Positions 50,701-62,755 of a stretch of DNA of 64,000 nt are shown piece by piece. The stretch comes from Scomber scombrus (lineage: Eukaryota > Chordata > Actinopteri > Scombriformes > Scombridae): assembly GCF_963691925.1 (NCBI RefSeq), contig NC_084975.1:13853955-13917954 (forward strand), in the 5' to 3' direction. Within the stretch, counting starts at the first letter, position 1, and each line of letters starts with the position of its first letter. The translations under genes were made by a program, and so were the position numbers. Below the pieces are notes generated by a model. That model did no database searches and was not told the origin of the DNA. It saw only the letters and a program-made list of their open reading frames with translations.

Positions 50701-53700
50701 TACACACCAACGTCTAACCTTGTTGCATCTCTGATAATGATCTGAGATGATGTGTCAGATGTGTGCACATTTACCCTGCTCGTCTCTTTCAAGATGTTGC
50801 AATCTTTTTTCCAGGTTACTTCTGGCTTTGGCACACCCTTGAATGGAACATCTATCTTTAAATCACTCCCTGCCTTCACACTGAATGTATTGGACAGCAA
50901 ATTAATAATGGGCTCAGCACTTGTGTTCCTAATGACAACAGGTGCCAACAGGGACTTTGGTTCACTCTTTCCCTTTTCATTCACAGCACTCACTCTGAAG
51001 AAATACTCTTTTCCTTTTGACAGTCCATTAATAGTCACCTCCAATGCTTTACCCTCTGAACATATTGTCCATGTGTCATCTCCTTTAGCCTGCAGTTCTA
51101 CAATATAACATGTGATTTTACTTCCTCCGTCTTGGTCAGGCTTCTCCCAACAGAGTCTTGCACTACTACAGCTAACATCAATGAGGGAGATTTTCCCAGG
51201 AGGCACAGGAGCCTCAGACACTTTTATAGCCTCACTGGTCTCTACTGGCAGTCCAGTGCCAAACTCATTAACTGCCAGTACACGGAAATAATAAAAGCAT
51301 CCTTCTTGGAGATTGTCAACCTTGTACGAGTTTCTCACACAGTTGCTACAGACATTTGAGAATGCCTTCCTAGCTTCCTCTCTCTTTTCTACGATGTAGT
51401 GTGAAATCTTTGCTCCTCCATCAATGAGAGGTGGCTCCCAGGAGACGGACACAGAGTCTCTCTTTACATCTTTCACCTCTAGGTTTGTTGGTGCACTGGG
51501 AGAGTCCAGTACTCTGACATTGATAAATGCTGATTTGGAGCCATTACAGTTTTTAGCAGTCAACACATACTTCCCTGTGTCATTTCTATTGACATTCTCA
51601 ATCAGTAACTGTGTGTGGGAACTTGTTACCTCAATTTGAGCCCGCTCACTGAGAGTGCCACCTTCCTTGGACCATTTGACCTCAGGTTCTGGCCTTCCTC
51701 TTATGGTGACAAAGAGACATAATGTGGAACAGGATCGAACACTGACAATCTTTCTCAAAGCAGTCTCCAACTCAATCTCAGGTGCCTCCAGTTTTTCAGT
51801 CACTACCACAGACTCAGGTAGATCCACATGCTCTCCAACTCCAGCAACATTCATCGCACGTATACGAAAATTGTACATTGCATTTTCTCTCAGTCTCCTC
51901 ACAGTGTAGTTTGTGTCCTCTACACCTGTGCTGGGTGTACACGTGATCCACTCATCCTCTGCTGCTTCTTTCATCTCAACTACAAATCCACTGATGGCAG
52001 ATCCACCATCATATATGGGCTTTGACCAGTTCATAGACACAGTACTGCTGGAATGGTCTGTCACTTTGGGATTGGTAGGGGGACCAGGAGGGTAAGTAGC
52101 CTCACAGACTTTAATATACTCACTTGGCTCACTGGGTGCACCCACACCAGCAGCATTCTCTGCCAGTACTCTAAACTGATAGAAATGACCCTCAGTAAGA
52201 CCGGTGCATCGGAAACGCAAGTCATTCAGTCTTCTCTTGTTGCACTTAGTCCACCTGACACCCTCTTTGTCACGTTTCTCCAGAATGTAGCCATCAATCT
52301 CTGAGCCCCCATCAGTCTCAGGCCTCTCCCAAGTCAACACTACAGAGTCTCCAGTCACTGCACTGGCTGTAGGGGTAGGAGGTGCACTAGGTGTTGTAAA
52401 AGGGTTTTGTGCAATAAAGGGTTCTGATTCCAGAAATTCTCCAACACCAAATTTATTCACAGCAGCAATTCTGAATATATATTCTTTGCCAGGCAACAGT
52501 TTTGTCACTTTGTAACTGACCGCTTCAACATGAGGTTCAACTGCTGTCCATGTGACACGGCTGGTCTCCCTTTTTTCAATGATGTAGTGGGAAACACTGG
52601 CACCACCATCATTTAAGGGGGGGTTCCAGTGAAGACTACACTTCTCTGCACTGACAACTTTCACCCTCAGAAATCCATCTGGTGGACCAGGTCTATCCAG
52701 GACCTTCACATTAACTTGGGTAGATGTTGTTCCACCAATGTTACTGAGGCTCAAGACAAAGTGTCCCCCATCCACACGTGTGCAGTCCCTTACAGTCAGA
52801 GATGTATGGGTGAGGGTGTTTTTTACATCCATTCTCTGTGTAGATTTGGTGATTTCCCTACCGTCCTTTAGCCACCTTACTTCAGGGAGGGGCTTCCCAA
52901 AGTAATCAGCTTCAATATTGAATGTCTCACCGGCCTGGACAACGGTAGTAGTCTTGAACTTAGGATCCATGAATACTGATGGCCCTTCAATAACATCCTG
53001 AGCGATGATAATTACACTTTCTGAAGGTGTGCTCCAAACACCTGCACCATTCTTGGCAATTACTCTAAACTCATAACTTTGGCCTCCTGTCAGACCTGAG
53101 AGTGTGAACTGAGTTTCAAGAACATTTGTGAAGTTTGCCTTCATAAACCTGCCATCTGGAAGCTCTTTCTTTTCAACAACATAGCCTGTAATGATGCTTC
53201 CACCGTCATACCTGGGTTTTGCCCACTGAATTGTGATATTCTCTCTAGTGATGACAACAGCTTCAGGTTTACCAGGTGGATCACAGGGATCTCTTGCCAC
53301 ATAGCATTCAGATATCTTGCTAGATGGGCTTAGTCCAGCAGCATTCTCAGCAAAGACTCTAAATTCATACTCAATGCCTTCCTCCAGTCCAGTTGTTTTG
53401 AAGCGGACGTCAGATACAATGAGTTTGTTCAGCTTGGTCCATAAAATGCTGTTTTTTTCTTTGCGTTCAAGATGATAGCCAATGATGGGGCTGCCTCCAT
53501 CTTTGGCTGGAGGTTCCCAGTCAACCAACATACTGTACTTAGTCACTGTAGACACAAAGGGGGTGCCAGGAGAAGTGGGCACACTGAAAGGATACTGTGC
53601 CATTACAATGGGAGATGTGATTGAGGTACTCTTTCCGTACCTATTTTCAGCAAACACTCTGAATTGGTATTCACTACCTGTCTTCAGTTTGGTGACTTTG

Positions 53701-55197
53701 ATTGTAGTTCTTACAGTTGTTGCTGACACAGTCTGCCAATCTGTACTTGTAGTTTCACGTTTCTCCACAATGTAGTTGTCTAGCTGGCAGCCTCCTGTGT
53801 ATTCTGGTGGCTCCCAGGATATGGTAACATAGTCAGAACTGACCTCATCAATCCTTACAGGCCCTTTGGGTGGATCAGGCTTTTCAAGAACAACCAAAGT
53901 GATTTCTCCCGTGTATTTTCCAGCACTGTTGCTTGCCATGATAGAGTAATGACCAGAGTGCTCCCTGGTAGCATGTCTGATATGAAGAACTGTCAATGAG
54001 GATGTCGTTGAAATCTCTAGCCTGGACGTCTCTTTGACTGCCAGTCCATCTCTTTTCCATTCAATCTTTGGCACTGGGCTCCCAACCACCGGGATCTCTA
54101 CTTTTAGATCTTCACTATTCTTGACAGAAAATGTGTTAAAAGTTATCTGGAGATTTGGTTTAATAGCTTTTTCCTTATCTGTGACAGGACCAGGTTGGTC
54201 TGTGTGGTGGTGCCCTCTGTTCTCACTGGAATTGGCAGGCTGACCTGGTAAAGAAACAAACATAAAAATAAAATAAATTAATGTTACATTGGATGAAAAC
54301 ACTGTGCTGTCAGACTGATTATCTGAGATTCACATGAAAAGCCAGGTATATGTTTGTATGTCATGTATATGCCTTTGTGTGAACACATCATTCTGTTGAG
54401 TGAAATTATTAATAGATTATTGAATTTTGCTTTTCATGTGTTGGAAACTTTATAAACAAATTACTTTTAATATTAACTTTACACTGTGTTATATTTACAC
54501 AACTATAAATGTTTCAAAATCAAGTATTAACATTTGCCATCTAGACTACATGGTGATAGGATGTTTGGCATACCTTCGACAATGAGAGTGGAGGATGGTT
54601 GGCAATCCCTCTCTGTTAGCTCTGCATTAGTGTCTGGTGTCATATTTATATTTAGGTTGTGAGCCTTATCTTCTGCTTTCTTTCCTGTCTTCAACACAGA
54701 TACAAAACTGCCAATGTCAACACTTTATCAGGCAATCATTTTTCCACTTTTGTTCCATGACTGATGCTTTAGTTTGGATGTTTAGTACCACACTAATACT
54801 TTTGCTATACACACAGTATGATATCATAAATAAATTATTTTAACAAAATGTCATCTGTTTTAAGACTAACTTTAGCGTTTAAACATACTAACATGTACCC
54901 TAGAGATTAGAAATAGAAACTCATGATGGTGTTAAAAATGACGTTACATAGCAGGCCAGACTGGCAACTGCTCTAACAAAAAGATAAAACCCTATTATTA
55001 TTATTACTTATCAAAGATTATTATCAAACTCTTAAAAATCTCATGTGGTGAAACCATTTGACATTAATAAAAAACAAAAGCAAATTCACCAAATCATTAT
55101 TTGCCATATCTCGATAAGCTAAGAACTTCATATTTTATTGGTGACGTATGAAAATCTCAAACAAAATTGTACTTACTTCATTGTTGCTTGCTTCCAT
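47755..55197 (-). CDS. Titin-like A-band C-zone protein (mini-titin), 4-exon model, 2145 aa
   Basis: Exons, 5' to 3': 55177-55197 (MEASNNE, strong start context AGTATGG, donor GTAAGTAC), 54574-54688, 47978-54244 (6267 nt, phase 1 at both ends), 47755-47789 (last 11 residues, TAG). The domains in order are Ig-F-F-F-Ig-F-F-F-Ig-F-F-Ig-F-F-F-Ig-F-F-F-Ig-F (F = fibronectin III): 6 Ig and 15 FN3. Ig1 is at about 73-168, Ig2 465-565, Ig3 867-962 and Ig4 1157-1251. This is the titin C-zone 11-domain register. The period is about 1,082 residues; for example NTFSVK recurs in Ig1 and Ig4, and WQTVSAT with AENRYGKS recur in the FN3 that follows. The FN3s have titin-style DGGSPIIGYHLE and EYEFRVFAENAAG. 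There is no signal peptide, PEVK, kinase or M-line segment. I infer a cytoplasmic thick-filament-associated role. The big exon is certain; exons 1, 2 and 4 are predictions. Confidence 0.85.
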
Positions 55198-55490
55198 ACT
55201 TGTTTGTCCTTATTAATGTATGTATAAGAAATTAAATGTAAAATAAAGATTCAGCTAATACAAGAACTGCTGTGAGCCCTAAAACAGCCGCAGACATACA
55301 CAGCTCCGTCAATCACTGCCTGCCTTATCTCCAAAAGCATGCAGTGACTAAAATAACTGTGATGCCTCATTGGCTAGCTCAGCTTTCAAAGCTGAACTGC
55401 GTCAGATTGGAAAAACTGGAAAGTTGCTCAGCATTTAAATATTGTACACATATCATTGTTGTTCCATGGGGGTTTCCCATATGGCTTCAC

Positions 55491-55500
55491 TATTTATATA
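55491..55500 (-). promoter_or_regulatory. Possible TATA box of the titin-like gene
   Basis: TATATAAATA on the minus strand, about 300 bp upstream of the predicted start codon. A CATATG E-box follows it. A TATA promoter would fit a tissue-restricted muscle gene, but this is inference. Confidence 0.3.
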
Positions 55501-55512
55501 TCTTGAAATATC

Positions 55513-55515
<3 letters not shown>

Positions 55516-55581
<66 letters not shown>

Positions 55582-55595
55582 GTGTGTGTGTGTGT
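55516..55595. repeat. (GT)n microsatellite with one interruption
   Basis: An 80-bp GT run broken by a single C near 55577. It lies between the titin-like gene and gdpgp1. Confidence 0.95.
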
Positions 55596-55992
55596 TTTTT
55601 TGTTGGGGGTTGGGTTGGGTGGGTTATATGTGTGCACATAGTGAACAGGAGCCTCCCTGAACAAATCGTCAGCCATAAAAATAATAACAGGGGGAGAAGT
55701 ACATTGCAAAGTACTTAACACATACAACAATATGTAGCTACATGATGTAACATTACCTTGTTTGTCAATATGTTGCAACTGTGTATGTCTCCTGTTTTCA
55801 TTTGATGATTCATAGTTGTCTGCTATTTCTACTACTACTGTATTTACTAACCAAATCAAACATTCTCATAAAACGTAATTTAAAGTGAAATCACACAAAT
55901 GTTGATTTAAGTTTTTACATTTTCTCAATGTGGTAACTCAATATTATATGAAATTAATGTTTTTTGTCAGACCCTCATTTTGAAACATTGAA

Positions 55993-56033
55993 CCGGAAAT
56001 ACGCCGGTATATACCGACGAAGAAGAGCACGTG
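55993..56033 (+). promoter_or_regulatory. gdpgp1 promoter elements: ETS core and CACGTG E-box
   Basis: CCGGAA is at 55993-55998 and CACGTG at 56028-56033, upstream of a candidate non-coding first exon ending at 56215 (ATCAA then GTAAGTGACT). Confidence 0.4.
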
Positions 56034-56049
56034 CAAACCAGGAAGTTAG

Positions 56050-56215
56050 CTAGGCAAATAAGCCGGTGTCTAGAAAAACTAATCGGCAGAGATTTAAAAA
56101 AAAAATATATATATATATATATAGATGTGCGACTGAAAATGGAAGTGTTTTGTCTTCGAGGGACTTTTAATGCGTGGTTTGGTTCAAGACAGTAGTATAG
56201 TGTCAAAATAATCAA
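56050..56215 (+). other. Candidate gdpgp1 5' UTR exon
   Basis: A strong donor GTAAGTGA follows 56215. The coding exon is preceded by an acceptor (CAACAACAG at 56611-56619), so a 5' UTR intron of about 0.4 kb is likely. The exon's left border is unknown. Confidence 0.4.
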
Positions 56216-56627
56216 GTAAGTGACTGTTACGCTGCTTATTCAAGTGAAGTAGGCTAGTGGCTTCCTTGTGTGATGGGCGTAGATACATATTTTCACAATA
56301 CACAGGTGTGTGTTTATCCATGAATATCATTAGACTATATTTACTTTGTGTAACGTAAAGCAGATCATTTGTTTTTGTCTCCGCTGCACTACATCCCTGA
56401 TTTCAGAGCTGCCACTTTCAGCCCAATACAGCTGAAGTGATTAGTTACCCGCATGTCTTGTTATCGATTATGTATGTAAATGGGTTTTAAATCATAAAAG
56501 CTGCTGTCCACTGGCTCTAAATGTGACCAGATTGCCTATCTGATGACACGAGGCTGATGTATCATGAGATGATCCCTATTGTCAGTGTCATGTCTCTCTG
56601 TTTCACTGTTCAACAACAGATCCAACC

Positions 56628-57728
56628 ATGGCGCTCCAGTTTGTATATAGCAACCAGGACTTTTTCACCGATGCCCGTCGGACCACTGGGAACAGTTTGG
56701 GAGTGGCGTTGCCTTCAACCAGTTTTGACAAAACTATCCAAGCCGGCTGGACAGAAAGGATGGAGAGGGGACTCTTCCGCTACCATTTGGGTGACTTACA
56801 AACGCGCATCCTACCGGGCCCACATTGCTATGTGGCCCAGTTAAATATACAGAGAGGAATAGAGAGAAGAAAACCTCAGGAGATACTGAGCATTCAGCAG
56901 GAATTCAACGCAAAGCAGTTTAATTTTAACAAAATCAATCCAGATGAAATCATATTTGAGATGTTAAAGGATACTGTGGGAGGCGCAGCGTCACATGAAA
57001 ATGGAAAGCAGTTGCTTCAACCCTGTAGGATGGTGGTGCTAGTTAATGTCAGCCCTTTGGAGTTTGGACATTGTCTATTTGTTCCAGAGCCAACGCGCTG
57101 TTTTCCGCAGGTCCTGACAACGTTCTCCATCCAAGTCGGTATTGAATCTGTGCTCCTGAGCTCTGACCCAGGCTTTCGTATGGGGTTCAACAGCCTTGGA
57201 GCTTTTGCATCTGTCAATCATTTACACCTACATGGATATTACCTGGAGCATGAGCTCAAGATAGAATCTATGCCAGTCAAGCCGCTTCTTCCTGAGAAGG
57301 GACTTTATCGTCTCATGGACTTCCCTGCAGGTTTTTTGTTTTACACAGAATCAGACAGGGTAGAGTTAGTTGCCAGAGCCATCTGCCAAGTCACTGACTT
57401 TCTCGTGGATGGCAATATTGCCCACAACCTGTTCTTAACCAGAGGATGTCCACCCTGTGATCACATACAGAGAGAAAAGGATTGCAGCTCAAGAAAAGGT
57501 GTGCGTATTGCTTTATGGCCCAGAATATCCTGCTTTGGTGCCAAAGAAGAGTCTGCTTTCAATGTTGCTCTTTGTGAGCTCGCTGGGCATTTACCATTTA
57601 AGAACAAAGGGGACTATGAGCTCATAGCTGAGAAAGATGTTGTAGATATCATTCAGAAGTATCTCCTGCCTGATGCAGATTTTCTTCGGTTGGAACAGCA
57701 ACTTATTCATCATGTAATGGATTTATAA
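56628..57728 (+). CDS. gdpgp1: GDP-D-glucose phosphorylase 1, single coding exon, 366 aa
   Basis: This enzyme cleaves GDP-D-glucose with phosphate to GDP and glucose-1-phosphate. It removes an aberrant sugar nucleotide that could replace GDP-mannose. It belongs to the HIT/GalT-like superfamily. The start is ACCATGG with a good context, and the upstream AG acceptor marks a 5' UTR intron. Family landmarks are LFRYHLGDLQTRILPG, VAQLNIQRG, FNFNKI, VINVSP-like VLVNVSPLEFGH, GFNSLGAFASVNHLHLHGYY with the catalytic His triad at 198, 200 and 202, IAHNLFLTRG and FNVALCELAGHLP. Human GDPGP1 is 385 aa, and the difference is mostly a shorter N-terminus. In human it also neighbours CIB1. Confidence 0.95.
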   Translation: MALQFVYSNQDFFTDARRTTGNSLGVALPSTSFDKTIQAGWTERMERGLFRYHLGDLQTRILPGPHCYVAQLNIQRGIERRKPQEILSIQQEFNAKQFNFNKINPDEIIFEMLKDTVGGAASHENGKQLLQPCRMVVLVNVSPLEFGHCLFVPEPTRCFPQVLTTFSIQVGIESVLLSSDPGFRMGFNSLGAFASVNHLHLHGYYLEHELKIESMPVKPLLPEKGLYRLMDFPAGFLFYTESDRVELVARAICQVTDFLVDGNIAHNLFLTRGCPPCDHIQREKDCSSRKGVRIALWPRISCFGAKEESAFNVALCELAGHLPFKNKGDYELIAEKDVVDIIQKYLLPDADFLRLEQQLIHHVMDL

Positions 57729-57787
57729 TGTATGAACAACACCATCAACTATCCTCTGCTATCCTCTAACTATATTTCATAGCATCC

Positions 57788-57793
57788 AATAAA
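57788..57793 (+). terminator. gdpgp1 polyadenylation signal
   Basis: AATAAA 60 nt after the stop codon, with another AATAAA near 57885. Confidence 0.6.
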
Positions 57794-58479
57794 AGAGAGA
57801 CAAACTTGTAAATATGTGTATTTATTATTGTGTTTATGATGGAGAATGTACTTTAATGGATGATTGAATGTGAAACAAGTTTAAAATAAAAGTAAAATTG
57901 ACAAACTTAAATACACGTTTTGTTTAGTCACAGCACTGCAGGTGATTGGCTGCATTCCAGCTTTATGTTTCACCTAAAGGGCTGTGGTATTGTTCATGCT
58001 GGCTCACAGGTATTGTTTACTGGGATACTACAATGAAACACAGCCCTGTGTGCTTTTCCTAGTAAGGCTATTCAAAATATAAGCAGTGAAAAAGGCCTAT
58101 TACTTAAGTTGTATTGATAAAGTAACAAAAGGAAAATGGAAACTCTTTTCATCTTTTTCTAGTCAGTGGTAATCCTGTTGACTGCCCAGATGAGCATGTA
58201 ACAGTCACTAAAGGACAACACCCAAAACGGCATGAGAGGATTTGAAACACTGACTGACTGTCCTTTTTCATAGCACACATTTTGTCTTGTCATAGCAGAA
58301 AAAGTGCAGGTGTAATTTAACATTAACAACGCAAAACAAGGTTGCACTTCTAAAATAGGCTTCTCAGTGGAGTGCTAAACCCAAACTCCATGTTCAAAAA
58401 AATATGAAGAGGTAGCAAACATTTCCAAGTCAAGGAGGACAAAATACTAACATTTCACTTATTTAGCTGGTTGTCATCA

Positions 58480-58680
58480 CAGTAGAAAAATGTTTGCACA
58501 CCTTTTCATATCTTTTGGAACATAAATGATGACTATTATATTCAAGTGTCCCAGTGAGCCAGCACTGCCAATACGGTGACTGAAATCAAAGCAGCTAAAT
58601 GTAGTTTGTGCATCATTAGTTTCATTATTTGCACCTGTGCTTTTCTTACTGTAACATGTCATAATGGCCTTCATGTAAAA
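58480..58680. repeat. Dispersed repeat shared with 29380-29520
   Basis: Both copies run through CCCAGT(G/A)A, a CACTG, GACTGAAATC or GCTGAAACTG, AAGCAG(C/T)TAAATG, GCATCATT and TTCATTATT. They continue with a TTTTCTTACTGTAACATGTCA-like end. The unit is not tandem. The class is unknown. Confidence 0.45.
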
Positions 58681-61600
58681 GGCCTATAGAGGCAGACTAG
58701 GAGAAATTAGAAAAAAAAGTATCAAAATATCCTCTTGTAGCAAAGGGAAACAGTCTGCAGGATGTGTTTTCATGTAATGGAAGTGAACAGGAACCAGACC
58801 TGCATAAACATGTACAAACTCAAAAACACAAAACAGAAGCACAACATTGTGCAAGATTATGACTCCTTGGAGCCAAAATAGTAAAAACATGTTATTTTCT
58901 ATAGAAAGTCACTTAAATTGTATCTATTCAATTACATATTATTTGTGAGTATGACAATAACAACTTTGCACTACAAATCCTGTCATGATTGATATGTATT
59001 ATCCATTTAAATTATTGTGATTGATACCTTAAAACGTGTTACAAAATGAACAGGAGAGCTACATTAATGTCAATCAACTGAAGTCTGCACATGTCTTTAG
59101 TAGAGGTCTAATCAGCTACAACAACTGAAAACACCTGCCTGAACTAGTGGCTCAGAAAAAGCAGGTCAAGAAGTAAGCGTATATGGCCATAACAAACCAT
59201 AACACACCACCTTACTCATTGTCTTATAAACACAGTATGAAAATCACTGGTTGCTCCTGTTGGGATGTGTAATTTTTACACTTGCTGATTCAAGTCTCTT
59301 GTATCCAGCCAAAACTCATGAGACATAAAACACTTTTATTACCCGGCTACATATGCCTACATCTGTCAGATCACAAATCTGAATGCAATCAAAGTGTATT
59401 CACTATCTTTTTTTATTAATCATAAAGTACACACACACACACACTTACTGCTTCAAACACAGAAACAGGCAGTTAAATTGACACAAAATTAAGTATTTGT
59501 CTGTAAATAACCTCATTCAATGTCTTTCCAAAAATAAAATAATATATATAAAACATTTCCTTGCAATGATTATGCTCCAAAGTTACTCTTGAATCTGGAA
59601 ATGCAAAAACCAGACAGCAGTCCTTTGATTGAGCGAGATTAAAGTTCACATCACATCGAAATACATCATCCCTGAAGAGCTCATCATCTGCCAGAATTAC
59701 ATCACCAAGGTAGCAATGCTAACCCAAGCAATAAGCAAAGATACCTGCTCACTCATTTTAATGAGGTTCCTTATTGTTGAATGCACAACTGGTGCAGTGA
59801 TCTATATGTTCAATTGCTGACAGGCTCATTTTCCCCATTGAGCTGATATATATGATTATAGAGATATTATAAAGATATTTTCTCTTTGATATTTTTGGAC
59901 AGTCCCTTGTCCAGGACATTTGACTTTTTGAATCACTTGGATAAAATCTTACTTGGTAACAAAAAATGCACACGAATGACATCTTGGTTTCATCTTAAGG
60001 TGAAGGTTACACTTGTCTGTGCAATTTACTTTGAATGTCTCGTATTGTGGTTGGAAGTCACATCTTGTGAGACACAGGTTTGTAGTTTGGGAAAGAAAAG
60101 ACACTAATGGGCTTGATGGAGTCAAATTGAGGTTATCTGTGCTGTCATGTCCAAAGGGAGTCACCCTCATGGCCGTCATGTTAGAGCCAGTCAGAAGTCT
60201 GATCGCTTCCAGGACACCCCTGTGTACACTGTTTAAAGGCCACAAATATTATTCACACTGCTCCTGTTGAGTAAATAATGTGAACTCCACAGTCACAATG
60301 TGCTTTAGTCTCACGTGTGTGTAAAATGCATTTATTATACATGCACTGATTATGACATTTGTGAACAATTAAGGGTTTGACTACTTTACATTGAACTCAA
60401 AATGCTGGAACCTCCATTCTTTATTATAAATATATTTATGTTGGATTTGGTCAAGAGTGAAAATTACACCTTGCAGTGAGCAGTTAACCTTCCAACAGAT
60501 ATATGCCCCGAGTAACATTAAGAGGTTTTATTGGAAAAAAATCTGACATAATATTTTCCTTTAGTGTGAAACATTATGGTGACTGCTGCATGAGGTTCAC
60601 ATTACATAATTTCTAAGTACTTAGGAACTGAGATATACAATGTATATATATATATATGATTAATTTCATAATTTGATTTATTTTGTTGGATTGTTGTAAT
60701 TGTTAACAGCAGGCCCTACCTCATAGTTCATGGTTATAACTTTTAATTGCTTTTTCTTTTCTTTTCTTTTTCCAGAACTTGAGCTCACTTGTCATCACAG
60801 TTCCTTTTGAGGATAGAGAAGTAATTTCCATGTGCTGAAGTTTTTGCTCAAGTCTTGTTTGATTGACCCTCCTAACACAACAGGTTGGTCAAGATCATGC
60901 TAACAATTTACAGTTTACAGCCCATGTGTGTGAACATTCACCCTCTTTACCATGTCAGAGTTACGTAGAGCAAACTGAACTGAAAACATTTGCTGTTGCT
61001 GTTACATAATCAAAGTGAAGGCGAAGAAAGTGACAGAAACTTCAAGACAGGTTAGACAGCTAAGAACACTTACAGCAGACAGTGTACAATATGTGTATGA
61101 ACAAAGATCATTTACATGGATGCAACCCTTTTTTAAAGCTGTTTCTACATGATGCTACAAAGATGCTCTCCCGTGTAACACAGACTTTTCCTGTTTTAAT
61201 CACAACACAATACTTAATTATGCACAAATATGTTTTCTGGATTCTTTGGGCACTTAAAAATGAAAATAATCAAATGATGTACAAGTACAATATTTATGTT
61301 ATAATTTGCTGGTGCAAAAGCGCAGAAAGAACTAGTGGCCTGTTTCTCAACCTTGAGCCCTGCGGCAATGTTGGTTGACTGAGTCAAACCTGTCATGCAT
61401 CACCTTGTAGGGCCCAGCATGGGTACACATTATTTACAGTTAATGGTTCACATGAGCAGCCTCGTGCAGAGAAGATGAAAACATCACCTTCAACCCCACC
61501 CACAGTCTACTGCTGCATTGTACAATTCTATGTAAGTAAATATGGTCTGTTGAAAAACAGGTTTTCAGGAATATTCATATATACAATATAGCTGCTAGTG

Positions 61601-61899
61601 GCAGCGAGTTGGTTCAAATCTCTTTGTGCTTTACAGAAGGAAGCAGTTCAGTTGTCCAAAATGTAAGCGATTAAGATGATCAGCAATAAGTGTGTTTCAG
61701 GCTTCACAAAGGTGAGCACTTAAGCTAGTTTAATTATGTTTAAGGAAGGAGTGAGATCGATTACACACTTGTTTATCCATCACAAAACTTGCAAAATTTA
61801 AAAAATTGCACACTTAAAGTTTTGCCATTTGTCCCCTCTTAATCGGATCTGAACGAATATGTATCTTCTGGAGATAGCGCAGGATGTCTCCAGTGAGTT

Positions 61900-62300
61900 T
61901 AATCAGGATTTCTTTCAGATTACACCAATTTTGGTGAAATTGTGTCCACCGGGTTTTCAGATATACATCAGTGGCATTTGTGGCACGCCCTATAGGTTGG
62001 GCTCAAAATGCTTTGGTAGACCTATTTTTCAATCATGGACTTAAGTTATGTACAATGTTTAATATGACAAATGTTTAATGAGTAATGTCCAATATTCTTT
62101 CTTATTTTAGAGCATTGAGCTGCACTTGCAATTTCAAGTTAATCGGACTTATGGTGTGAGAGTCATGGCCTTTCCAAATTGAATTTTTGGGCCTTAATTA
62201 TAGCGCCACATTCTGGCCAATTGGCCTCACAATTTTTGGGAAGCACATCATTTCCAGTTATTGGGTCAAGCTTCATGGTTTTTGGTCATTCTAGTTAATG
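61900..62300. repeat. Dispersed repeat with ACCAATTTTGGTGAAATTG
   Basis: Non-coding text with AATTTTTGGGCC and ATAGCGCCACATTCTGGCCA. The wording is typical of an abundant teleost repeat related in style to 46053-47490. The borders and class are uncertain. Confidence 0.35.
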
Positions 62301-62755
62301 GCAACAACAAATAACAATAAACATAGAAGGGTTCTAACCACTTTTGGGTTTGAACCTGAATAATCCCTCTAGTTTTTGTTGTTTAGTATGCAACCTTGTG
62401 TAACTTAATCTAGTATATTCTGGTTGATCAGAAAATGAAGCATGTTCGTTTTTAAGCTAAAATATCCCACACATCAAGAATCCAACGATTGGAGCTACTT
62501 GCTAACTGAGCATGTCACCACCTGAAAAGAGTTTTCATTTTCCTACTGCTATAGCAGAGGGAGTGACAGTGGGAGTGTCCTGGTATTAGAGTAGAAGCCC
62601 ATCTTTACTCATCTTCAGTTGTGCTTAAGATGCTCAGGGCCTTTGAAGTGTCAGTCACTTTTTCAGGGGACAGCTCAGGTGAATAATTCAGCTGTTGAAG
62701 GCTATCATACGACTAAAAATTGTTTTTAAAGGAATAAAAAAACCAAGCAAAAACA

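Larger units (their letters stand above)
57794..62755. other. Intergenic region between gdpgp1 and rhcg
   Basis: About 5 kb, AT-rich, with no coding exon recognised. It holds a repeat fragment at 58480-58680 that is similar to 29380-29520, an inverted shorter copy at about 58270-58320, and a repeat at 61900-62300. The rhcg promoter should lie near the right end. TTLL13 and NGRN, which follow GDPGP1 in human, are not here. Confidence 0.5.

Noticed and set aside
48322..54243. Several plus-strand open frames of 60-180 codons opposite the titin-like exon
   Set aside because: They are antisense shadows of a strongly biased coding exon. None resembles a protein family or has splice support.
53845..54302. 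Treating the ORF's first Met near 54302 as the titin-like start with a hydrophobic signal peptide
   Set aside because: The hydrophobic residues lie upstream of a good acceptor at 54245 and are intronic. The phase fits exon 54574-54688, whose end encodes IVEG.
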